NCBI GenBank assembly: GCA_013152045.1 | Contig: JAADGZ010000164.1 | Location: forward strand, 1-5,286 | Origin: Gammaproteobacteria bacterium | GTDB lineage: Bacteria > Pseudomonadota > Gammaproteobacteria > UBA6429 > Thiohalophilaceae | Length of the DNA stretch: 5,286 nucleotides | Direction of reading: 5' to 3' | Shown: piece after piece, positions 1 to 5,286 of the stretch | Position numbering within the stretch: position 1 is the stretch's first letter | Layout: the number at the start of each line of letters is the position of its first letter | The notes under the pieces: generated by a model | Told to the model about the DNA's origin: nothing | Seen by the model: only the letters and a program-made list of their open reading frames with translations | The model's database searches: none | Translations under genes and position numbers: made by a program

Positions 1-1
1 T

Positions 2-535
2 CAGCTCTGTTCAAATTGTCATGGTGACAAGCGCCTGGTCGAACGGCATATGAAAGCAGCAAAAGCCGAAGGCCGGAAATTGGGAGAGAAATACCCCTAT
101 GCGGTTGAATCCTACAATGAAAGTTTTCATGGCAAAGTAACCCGCTTTGGTTACAAGAAGGCGGCTAATTGTCTTGACTGTCATGCGGATTATGACAACT
201 ATTATTTATCTGTTCATTTTATCCGGCCGTCGCGAGACCCAGCTTCGCCGGTGAGTCCAGAGCGCAAATTGAAGACTTGTCAGCGATGCCATATCTATGC
301 AGACAAAAACTATGCTGCGCTTGATCCGCATCCAACAAATTATAAAGCTGACGATCCCTTCCGTCATTATGCAGAAATAGTTTATGGCTGGGTGGGTGAT
401 GTAGTGCTGTTTTTACTTATTGGCATGGCTCTGGTTGAAACCATCGGTCGCAGACGAGATGGTGTTATCTGGAAAATTAAAAAGGGTTCATCCTGGTGGC
501 GGCCGTCAAGACGTGGGCGCAATAGAAAAGTCTAG
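2..535 (+). CDS. Multihaem cytochrome c with C-terminal membrane anchor (5' partial)
   Basis: Only the last 177 codons are present; the frame is open to the left edge, so the start and upstream haems lie outside. An internal ATG at 50 would cut off the first visible haem motif and is not the start. Three CXXCH motifs are seen: CSNCH (fragment residues 3-7), CLDCH (57-61) and CQRCH (93-97). Between them is an ESFHGK segment followed by a SPVSP stretch, a layout known from NapC/DmsE-like and Cbc-type periplasmic multihaem cytochromes. A hydrophobic helix at about residues 126-148 is followed by a strongly basic tail (RRR, KIKK, RRGRNRK), so the haem domain should be periplasmic and the tail cytoplasmic. 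The next gene, 44 bases on, is a di-haem cytochrome b, suggesting that this is the c-type subunit of a quinol:cytochrome c oxidoreductase (CbcA-like by layout; orthology not shown). Haem binding and topology are secure; the exact complex is inference. Confidence 0.88.
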   Translation, partial: QLCSNCHGDKRLVERHMKAAKAEGRKLGEKYPYAVESYNESFHGKVTRFGYKKAANCLDCHADYDNYYLSVHFIRPSRDPASPVSPERKLKTCQRCHIYADKNYAALDPHPTNYKADDPFRHYAEIVYGWVGDVVLFLLIGMALVETIGRRRDGVIWKIKKGSSWWRPSRRGRNRKV

Positions 536-564
536 GTTTTTATGAATGTACTTAAAAATGAATT

Positions 565-570
565 AGCAGG
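565..570 (+). promoter_or_regulatory. Ribosome binding site setting the cytochrome b start
   Basis: AGCAGG lies nine bases before the ATG at 580. An in-frame TTG at 574 would extend the protein by two residues but sits only three bases from this site, so the ATG at 580 is the better start. Confidence 0.55.
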
Positions 571-579
571 TAATTGACG

Positions 580-1527
580 ATGAATTTATCGGCAGAAGCG
601 CGAAATGTGCTGGAAAGATCCATGGAGATAAACCAGGTTGACAACTTGGAGCGTGATGATATTGAGATGGTTATTGCAGCTATGCCTGATGACCGGGTGC
701 TGTTATACAAGAATGTTGTCTCGAATCCGATTGGCGATTTACCGCGTTATTCTATTCATATTCGTCTTCAGCATATGCTGACCTTTGTAACGTTTCTTGC
801 GCTTGCCTTTACTGGTCTTCCGATTGCTTTTTTTGATCACTTCTGGGCAGTACCACTGAATAATCTGGTTGGTGGCGTTGATGTGTCGCGGATTATTCAT
901 CGGACACTGGCCAGTGTCATGGTATTAAGTATGATTTACCATGTTTTTACGATTACTTTTGGGCCGATGGCGCAGATATTAAAAGGCCGCTTTGATATTC
1001 GTCGTACTATTCTGCCAAGTTTTAAAGATCTGCGTGATTTCAAGGATGACATGCTGTATTTCAGTGGCGCCAGAAAAATGCGGCCGGAGATGGATAAATT
1101 TATGTATAAACAGAAGATCCATTATTTTGCTGCCGCCTTCGGTAATATTGTAATGATTGTTTCCGGATCGTCTTTTCTGTTTCCTGAGTTTTGGGCCGCT
1201 ATTCTGCCCGTCAGTATTGCCTCACATTTCCAGGAAATGATGCGCCTGTCACATCCGCATGAGGCCTTGCTTGCGCTTCTGGTGATTGCTTTCTGGCACT
1301 GGTACAACGTGCATCTTGCACCGGGGCGTTTCCCCATGCAGTGGACTTTTCTAACCGGGAAAATAACCCGCGAACACCAGATTGAAGAACACTTTCTTGA
1401 ATATTTACGGAATCTGGTGGAACTACCGGAGGAAAGGGATTATCTGTTGGAACTTCTAGATGCGCGTGAACTAGATGCAGATGCTGAGGATGAAGATGAT
1501 CTCATCACAGAAGGTATATCGCCATGA
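580..1527 (+). CDS. Di-haem cytochrome b, quinol-oxidising membrane subunit
   Basis: A 315-residue integral membrane protein resembling the prokaryotic cytochrome b561 / formate dehydrogenase gamma family. An N-terminal region of about 58 residues without a helix precedes four predicted helices near residues 62-84, 104-128, 183-203 and 228-247. Histidines suited to b-haem ligation are H65 (RLQH, helix 1), H107 and H121 (helix 2), and H227, H240 and H245 (around helix 4). The pattern of one histidine in helix 1, one in helix 2 and two in helix 4 is that of the family, though the exact pairs cannot be assigned by eye. Basic residues after helices 2 and 4 put both ends in the cytoplasm. The C-terminus is very acidic (residues about 295-308). 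It follows a membrane-anchored multihaem cytochrome c, so it probably takes electrons from menaquinol or ubiquinol and passes them to that partner (CbcB-like in role; inference). Confidence 0.87.
   Translation: MNLSAEARNVLERSMEINQVDNLERDDIEMVIAAMPDDRVLLYKNVVSNPIGDLPRYSIHIRLQHMLTFVTFLALAFTGLPIAFFDHFWAVPLNNLVGGVDVSRIIHRTLASVMVLSMIYHVFTITFGPMAQILKGRFDIRRTILPSFKDLRDFKDDMLYFSGARKMRPEMDKFMYKQKIHYFAAAFGNIVMIVSGSSFLFPEFWAAILPVSIASHFQEMMRLSHPHEALLALLVIAFWHWYNVHLAPGRFPMQWTFLTGKITREHQIEEHFLEYLRNLVELPEERDYLLELLDARELDADAEDEDDLITEGISP
1509..1514 (+). promoter_or_regulatory. Ribosome binding site for the 37-residue membrane protein
   Basis: AGAAGG lies within the end of the cytochrome b gene, nine bases before the ATG at 1524. 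It supports the reality of the small overlapping gene, which starts with two ATG codons in a row. Confidence 0.5.
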
Positions 1528-1637
1528 TGCAGGCACTGACGTGGTATCAGAAACTGTTGGCCTACAGTGCCCTGTTTATGGTTTTTCTTTGTACGTTGTT
1601 TGGTTTATTTACCATCTGGTTGTATCTGGGTGAATAA
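1524..1637 (+). CDS. Small single-helix membrane protein (37 aa)
   Basis: The ATG overlaps the cytochrome b TGA in an ATGA arrangement, typical of translational coupling, and the frame closes with TAA at 1635-1637. The product begins MMQALTWYQKLLAY and is almost wholly one hydrophobic helix (about residues 12-35) ending in WLYLGE, with a lysine before the helix and a glutamate after it. This favours N-terminus in the cytoplasm and C-terminus in the periplasm. No family is recognised. Single-helix small subunits accompany many respiratory membrane complexes (CcoQ, CydX and similar), so an accessory or stabilising subunit of the preceding bc-type complex is plausible but inferred. The overlap, the ribosome binding site and the clean hydrophobic composition argue against a chance frame; length is the main weakness. 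Confidence 0.66.
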   Translation: MMQALTWYQKLLAYSALFMVFLCTLFGLFTIWLYLGE

Positions 1638-1663
1638 TTTACTGCTTAATTTGGATTTAAGTC

Positions 1664-2611
1664 ATGCATGAATCAGGACATACTTTGACAGTTTTTGTTG
1701 TCATTTCAGTTTTGCTTTTTATGTTGCTGGGTATTGCCATCCTGGTAATGATTGATCACAAGGCCCGGATCCCTGGTGAATTTAATAGTGATCCCTTTAG
1801 TATTACCGGGCTGCGACGTGAGCATCCTGTGTTGAGTTTTTTAACAACCTTTATTCTAGGCGCGGTTATCCTGAGTCTGTTATTCGAAATTTCGGTTGCT
1901 TTCGGGGAGAAGCTGGGTTTTTTTAAAGAAAAAGAAAAACCGGAACTGTTGCAGGTACTGAAGGAACACCGTTTTTCTGAAGAAATGCGCCATTTTCATA
2001 ATGTCAGGCAAAACGATACCATCAATGATGGAAAAAAGCCGGTATGCTTTTATTGTCATGGTGATTACCCGCATTCAAAGACACGTATGATTCGTACGCT
2101 TCTTAATATGCATACCCAGTTTGTGGGCTGCATGACCTGTCATACTAATGAGAAGAAGGTTCCTGAAGATACCTACAGTTTTGCCTGGTTGAATTATACG
2201 GGCATTAAAGTCAAAGGGCCGCATTTCGGCACCAGTCTTGATCCCGACACAGGTTATCTGGTGAAAACGGATGATTATTTTTCCAAGATAGTGGTCTATG
2301 CTGATATTGATGGTAAAAAGACTTTGATGGAGATGACTGAGGATAAGCCTGAAGTGCAGGAATTTCTGAAGGTTAAGGACAAATTGTCAGATAGTGACAA
2401 GGAAGCTATGAAAAAGCGTATTCATAAGTTGGTTCGGCGCAAGGGTCGCTTCTGTGATCGCTGTCATGCGCCGGAAGACAAAAGTTATCTACCTTTTCGA
2501 AAACTCGGTTTTTCAGAACAGCGAATATTTGATGTTACCAACCTGAACATTATTGGGGTCGTCAAGAAATACAAGAATTTTTATTTTCCCAATCTTTTCA
2601 AAAAACAATAA
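1664..2611 (+). CDS. Three-haem cytochrome c with two N-terminal membrane helices
   Basis: A 315-residue protein. Two hydrophobic helices (about residues 8-30 and 57-80) flank a loop carrying basic residues (HKAR, LRREH). This implies N-terminus out, loop in the cytoplasm, and the remaining 235 residues in the periplasm, where c-haem is attached. Three CXXCH motifs are present: CFYCH (128-132), CMTCH (156-160) and CDRCH (264-268). The first two are close, with histidines between them (H137, H150) as possible distal ligands. About 100 residues without a haem motif, rich in Lys, Asp and Glu, separate the second from the third. The start has a weak GGA eight bases upstream and is 26 bases after the small membrane gene. 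I recognise no named family. Position suggests a further c-type subunit or electron exit of the inner-membrane complex encoded just upstream. Haem count and topology are well supported; the role is inferred. Confidence 0.85.
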   Translation: MHESGHTLTVFVVISVLLFMLLGIAILVMIDHKARIPGEFNSDPFSITGLRREHPVLSFLTTFILGAVILSLLFEISVAFGEKLGFFKEKEKPELLQVLKEHRFSEEMRHFHNVRQNDTINDGKKPVCFYCHGDYPHSKTRMIRTLLNMHTQFVGCMTCHTNEKKVPEDTYSFAWLNYTGIKVKGPHFGTSLDPDTGYLVKTDDYFSKIVVYADIDGKKTLMEMTEDKPEVQEFLKVKDKLSDSDKEAMKKRIHKLVRRKGRFCDRCHAPEDKSYLPFRKLGFSEQRIFDVTNLNIIGVVKKYKNFYFPNLFKKQ

Positions 2612-2687
2612 CGTGACAATAAATATCTATGTAGATTTGCTGATTTAAAGTACGTAACAGATTGAGTTATTGGGCTGGAGAACTGAT
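2612..2687 (+). other. 76-base intergenic gap, no clear terminator
   Basis: This is the longest non-coding stretch in the cluster. It is AT-rich and has no GC-rich hairpin followed by a T run. A short imperfect inverted repeat, with TCTA and TAGA arms, sits near 2621-2638. No convincing -35/-10 pair was found by eye. It could hold an internal promoter or operator for the propeller and large cytochrome genes, but nothing proves it. Confidence 0.35.
2677..2681 (+). promoter_or_regulatory. Ribosome binding site setting the NHL protein start
   Basis: GGAGA lies six bases before the ATG at 2688. The longer reading from a TTG at 2670 would place this site inside the gene and put a poorly fitting segment before the signal peptide, so 2688 is preferred. 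Confidence 0.65.
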
Positions 2688-3647
2688 ATGGCTATTCGTA
2701 ACCGGCTTCCATTTTATATCAGTTCTGTTGTCGTATTTTTTCTGTCTTGTGCCGTTACTCAGGCCGCAGTAGCGGCACAAGAGACTGCGGCACCCATTCC
2801 CTATCAAAAAATGTCTTTTCTGCACTATCTTACCGGTGTGGATTCAACGCGGCTGTCCATGCCTACGGATGTGGCGGTGGATGGAAATGCTGTCTATGTT
2901 GTGGATGGTGCCAATCATCGTATTGTGGTTTTTTCTCTTAACGGCAAAGTTCTATATACCTTTGGTGGCAAGGGACATGGCCATGGGAAGCTGGACAGTC
3001 CTGTGGGCCTCACTATCCACCATGATGAAATTTATGTCGCTGATCGGGAAAACAGGCTGATCCAAATTTTTGCGCGTGACGGCCATTTTATACGCCAATT
3101 CAAAGTTATGAGTCGAGGCAAAGCTATACGCCCGATCGATATTGCAGTGTCTAAAGATGGCCGGGAATACTATGTCAGTGGTAACCGTAATCATCGGTTG
3201 ATGGTTTTTAGTGCGGCGGGGAAATTATTGCGCGAATGGGGCGGGGATGGCCTGAATCCTGGACAGTTCCGTTTTCCTGGCTCCGTTATAGTGCTGCCGG
3301 ATTCCCGCATTGCGGTGGTGGATGTGTTGAATACACGAGTACAGATTTTTGAGAAAGATGGCACTTTTTCTGTGCAGGTGGGAGAGTGGGGTGTACTTCC
3401 TGGACAATTATTTAGGCCTAAAGGCGTTGCCATCGATGCCAATAATAATTTTTATATATCCGATAGCTACATGGATGTAATCGAGGTTTATGATAGCCGG
3501 GCGCGCTTCAAATACATTCTTCAGCCTGAAAATCAGACCTATAAGCCGATTACTCCTGCAGGTATTACCATTGACAGGCAGTCACGTCTATATATTGCTG
3601 AGGTATTGAAAAATAGGGTAGCCGTATTTCAGTTGCAGAAAGAATGA
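2688..3647 (+). CDS. Exported NHL-repeat six-bladed beta-propeller protein
   Basis: A 319-residue protein from the ATG at 2688. It opens with a Sec-type signal peptide: basic start (MAIRNR), hydrophobic core at residues 8-22 and likely cleavage in the alanine-rich AAVAAQ region near residue 30. C21 is the only cysteine and FLSC is a poor lipobox, so a lipoprotein is possible but less likely. Six NHL-type repeats can be read, starting near residues 58, 104, 148, 196, 243 and 289. Each has the pattern P-x-(D/G)-(I/V)-x-(I/V)-D, then (I/V)YV-D, then N-R-(I/V)-x-(I/V)-F, then G. Six repeats are enough for one closed propeller, which fills the mature protein. NHL propellers bind proteins or other ligands rather than acting by a common reaction, and there is no CXXCH here. 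The gene overlaps the start of the large cytochrome gene by four bases, so a periplasmic or surface scaffold or docking partner for that cytochrome is the natural inference. Confidence 0.88.
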   Translation: MAIRNRLPFYISSVVVFFLSCAVTQAAVAAQETAAPIPYQKMSFLHYLTGVDSTRLSMPTDVAVDGNAVYVVDGANHRIVVFSLNGKVLYTFGGKGHGHGKLDSPVGLTIHHDEIYVADRENRLIQIFARDGHFIRQFKVMSRGKAIRPIDIAVSKDGREYYVSGNRNHRLMVFSAAGKLLREWGGDGLNPGQFRFPGSVIVLPDSRIAVVDVLNTRVQIFEKDGTFSVQVGEWGVLPGQLFRPKGVAIDANNNFYISDSYMDVIEVYDSRARFKYILQPENQTYKPITPAGITIDRQSRLYIAEVLKNRVAVFQLQKE

Positions 3648-5286
3648 TGAAAAGAGTCAGCGGGTCAAAGTTACTGTATCCAATAGTGTATTTGATACTG
3701 TTGTTCGGGGGGCTGTTATACCATTCTTCCGTTGAGGCGCGTCTGCCTTCTGCTAAACGCGAATGCGCCACATGCCATATCATGTGGTTAAATGAATTCA
3801 AGCGCAAAGATGTCACGACCTTGATTCCCTATGATCCAAAGCCAGTAGAAAAGAGCGGCAAGCAGGATATAGTTAGCACCGAGCGCATGTGCTTTTCTTG
3901 TCATGACGGCTATGTTATGGATTCTCGGTTTTTGTGGAAAAATCGCAAACACACACATCCCGTCGGCGTGATTCCCAGCAACAAGATTAAAATGTCGCTG
4001 GTGAAGGGTAAGAGAGTTTTTCTACTAGACAAGGATGGTAAGGAGGTTTTCCCTCTAAATCAGGATGGAAAAATATTTTGTGGTACTTGCCATTCTGCAC
4101 ATGGTGTGGATTGGAATCAGAAAGAGTCGCCGATATTTCTTCGGGTTTTGAATATCAATTCCAGCATGTGCATGATCTGCCATGATAACAAGAAAAGAGG
4201 CCCGTCTTCCGGTAACCATCCGGTTAATAAAAAATTATCACATATCCCCCAGGCTTTACGTGAGCGTGGATCCAAGTTCAGCAAAAAAAAGGAAGTGATT
4301 TGCCAGTCCTGTCACCGGGTTCATGGTTCCAAGGTGAAAAAGTTACTGGTGCGTGATAATCATGAATCACGACTTTGCACGTCCTGTCATACTAGTAAAA
4401 GCAGTATTCGTGGGACTAAACACGATCTGGGCATTATGGCGCCAGAGAGCAAAAATATTAATGGCAAAACGGTTGCTGAATCAGGTCCCTGCAGTGCCTG
4501 TCATATTCCCCATGAGGCCAATACGCCACGCTTGTGGGCGCGACGTTTTCCAATGAATATGGATACGGTTTCATCCTATTGTTTAGGTTGCCATACCGCT
4601 GGTGGTCCGGCACATAAAAAAACGCTGGGAACCTATACACATCCGGTGGACGTTCCTGTTTCCCGACTGGGAATTACTGCGACCATAAACAAATGGGTGA
4701 GCAAATATATTGCCCCGAAAAAAATCACAAGTATTATTCCTTTACCCTTGTTTGACAAATTTGGCACACGTAGCAGAAAAGGTGGCAACGTCACTTGTTT
4801 GACGTGCCATAATCCGCACAAATGGTCACACAAGAAAATCCAGGGAAAACTACCCGATCCCCGAACCCTTGAAGGTGATGGCAGCAATAGTTTTTTACGC
4901 ATTGCGCATGATGGTCGCAACCGCTTGTGTACCAACTGTCATCGAAAAAATGCCAGCGTAGAATTGTCAAAGCATAATCTTTCGATCAGTGCGCCCGAGG
5001 AAAAAAATAGTTATGCGCAGACAACCGCTAAGAATGGCGCTTGCAGTGCTTGTCACCTTCCGCATAATGGTAAAGCCGCGTATATGTGGGCTAAGGCTAC
5101 GAAACCAACCCGGAAAGGTGTAGAAAAGATGTGTAAGACCTGCCATAACAAGGCAGGTAGTGCTAAAAACAAATTACCCGGTGAGCATATGCATCCATTG
5201 CATGTAAGCCTGAATCTGTTGCCAAAGAAGGTAAAACCGGGCTTACCAACCTTCCTGCCGGATGGAACTCGCAATAACAAATCGGG
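3644..5286 (+). CDS. Large exported multihaem cytochrome c, at least 12 haems (3' partial)
   Basis: This frame starts at an ATG overlapping the propeller stop codon (ATGA) and stays open for 547 codons to the window edge, so the C-terminus is missing. A signal peptide is clear: basic MMKRVSGSK, hydrophobic core at about residues 10-26 and likely cleavage after VEA at residue 32. Twelve CXXCH motifs begin at residues 41, 83, 146, 176, 220, 245, 283, 313, 385, 429, 467 and 497. From residue 146 most come in pairs of the form CxxCHxxH(G/N/K) ... (L/M)CxxCH, the pattern of the doubled-CXXCH (paired CXXCH, cytochrome c3-like) families. HPV or HPL tripeptides at 105, 192, 333 and 517 punctuate the units. 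No membrane anchor is seen in the part present. The likely role is periplasmic, outer-membrane or extracellular long-range electron transfer, receiving electrons from the bc-type module upstream. Final location and electron acceptor cannot be told without the C-terminus and the genes that follow. Confidence 0.93.
   Translation, partial: MMKRVSGSKLLYPIVYLILLFGGLLYHSSVEARLPSAKRECATCHIMWLNEFKRKDVTTLIPYDPKPVEKSGKQDIVSTERMCFSCHDGYVMDSRFLWKNRKHTHPVGVIPSNKIKMSLVKGKRVFLLDKDGKEVFPLNQDGKIFCGTCHSAHGVDWNQKESPIFLRVLNINSSMCMICHDNKKRGPSSGNHPVNKKLSHIPQALRERGSKFSKKKEVICQSCHRVHGSKVKKLLVRDNHESRLCTSCHTSKSSIRGTKHDLGIMAPESKNINGKTVAESGPCSACHIPHEANTPRLWARRFPMNMDTVSSYCLGCHTAGGPAHKKTLGTYTHPVDVPVSRLGITATINKWVSKYIAPKKITSIIPLPLFDKFGTRSRKGGNVTCLTCHNPHKWSHKKIQGKLPDPRTLEGDGSNSFLRIAHDGRNRLCTNCHRKNASVELSKHNLSISAPEEKNSYAQTTAKNGACSACHLPHNGKAAYMWAKATKPTRKGVEKMCKTCHNKAGSAKNKLPGEHMHPLHVSLNLLPKKVKPGLPTFLPDGTRNNKS
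4376..4663 (+). repeat. Coding repeat, copy 1 (three-haem segment, residues 245-340)
   Basis: In the large cytochrome, this segment carries CTSCH, CSACH and CLGCH and ends in an HPV tripeptide. It aligns without gaps to a segment 184 residues downstream: the spacings between successive motifs are 38, 30 and 20 residues in both. By hand count about 38 of 95 positions are identical, including KH, APE, KN, GxCSACHxPH and WA. This is an old protein-level duplication, not a recent DNA repeat. Confidence 0.8.
4928..5215 (+). repeat. Coding repeat, copy 2 (three-haem segment, residues 429-524)
   Basis: Second copy of the unit, carrying CTNCH, CSACH and CKTCH and ending in HPL. Each copy is preceded by a further haem motif (CQSCH at residue 220, CLTCH at 385), giving a four-haem unit of roughly 165-184 residues. 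The last visible residues after copy 2 (LPTFLPDGTRNNKSG) resemble the stretch leading into CLTCH (LPLFDKFGTRSRKGG), so a third unit probably starts just past the window. Confidence 0.8.

Noticed and set aside
542..577. Twelve-codon frame ending just before the cytochrome b start, possibly a leader peptide
   Set aside because: It has no convincing ribosome binding site, no codon run suggesting attenuation and no hairpin; chance is a sufficient explanation.
1122..1337. Minus-strand frame inside the cytochrome b gene
   Set aside because: It lies wholly inside a well-supported membrane protein gene and its product has no recognisable features.
2621..2638. Imperfect inverted repeat considered as a transcription terminator
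   Set aside because: The stem is short and AT-rich, the loop is too small and no T run follows.
2742..2753. Possible lipobox (FLSC) in the NHL protein signal peptide
   Set aside because: Phenylalanine at -3 and leucine at -2 do not fit the usual lipobox, and a good signal peptidase I region (AAVAA) follows; left as a minor alternative.
3191..3442. Minus-strand frames opposite the NHL propeller gene
   Set aside because: They overlap clear propeller repeats on the other strand and have no start signals or family resemblance.
4283..4291. Run of eight A then G, containing an A-AAA-AAG slippery heptamer in the right phase for -1 frameshifting
   Set aside because: The zero frame continues through many more haem motifs, and no clear stimulatory stem-loop or upstream Shine-Dalgarno-like element is seen; most likely ordinary lysine codons.
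4353..4556. Plus-strand frame in another phase inside the large cytochrome gene
   Set aside because: The true frame carries regularly spaced CXXCH motifs across this region; this is a shadow.
4633..4935. Hundred-residue minus-strand frame opposite the large cytochrome gene
   Set aside because: It lies opposite conserved haem-binding repeats and has no ribosome binding site or domain that I can see.

Overview
The window is a stretch of bacterial accessory DNA with every recognisable gene on the + strand. It encodes a chain of c-type and b-type haem proteins plus a beta-propeller protein. CXXCH haem-attachment motifs are the dominant signal: three in the partial gene at the left edge, three in a membrane-anchored protein in the middle, and twelve in a large gene that runs off the right edge. 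The host must have a c-type cytochrome maturation system and is most likely a Gram-negative respiratory bacterium. Moderate base composition and mixed codon use fit a gammaproteobacterium or a Desulfuromonadota-like organism, but the window has no taxonomic marker, so this is a weak guess.

Layout, left to right: (1) 2-535, C-terminal part of a periplasmic multihaem cytochrome c with a C-terminal membrane anchor; (2) 580-1527, a four-helix di-haem cytochrome b of the cytochrome b561 / formate dehydrogenase gamma type; (3) 1524-1637, a 37-residue single-helix membrane protein overlapping the cytochrome b stop codon; (4) 1664-2611, a membrane protein with two N-terminal helices and a three-haem periplasmic domain; (5) 2688-3647, an exported six-bladed NHL beta-propeller; (6) 3644-5286, an exported multihaem cytochrome with at least twelve haems, overlapping the propeller gene by four bases and still open at the end of the window. 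Gaps are 44, -4, 26, 76 and -4 bases, and no convincing terminator is seen, so one operon is likely. The 76-base gap before the propeller gene is the only place where an internal promoter would fit easily.

Functional reading (inference): genes 1-4 look like an inner-membrane quinol:cytochrome c oxidoreductase module, comparable in kind to the Cbc-type bc complexes of Geobacter (multihaem CbcA plus di-haem CbcB). Electrons from the quinone pool would pass through the cytochrome b and its c-type partners to the periplasm, then to the large repeat-built cytochrome and possibly an extracellular or outer-membrane acceptor, with the NHL propeller as a binding partner or scaffold. The reverse direction (electron uptake) cannot be excluded. 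The least explained parts are the three-haem two-helix protein, the 37-residue membrane peptide, and the large cytochrome whose four-haem unit recurs with near-identical spacing and appears to begin again at the right edge.
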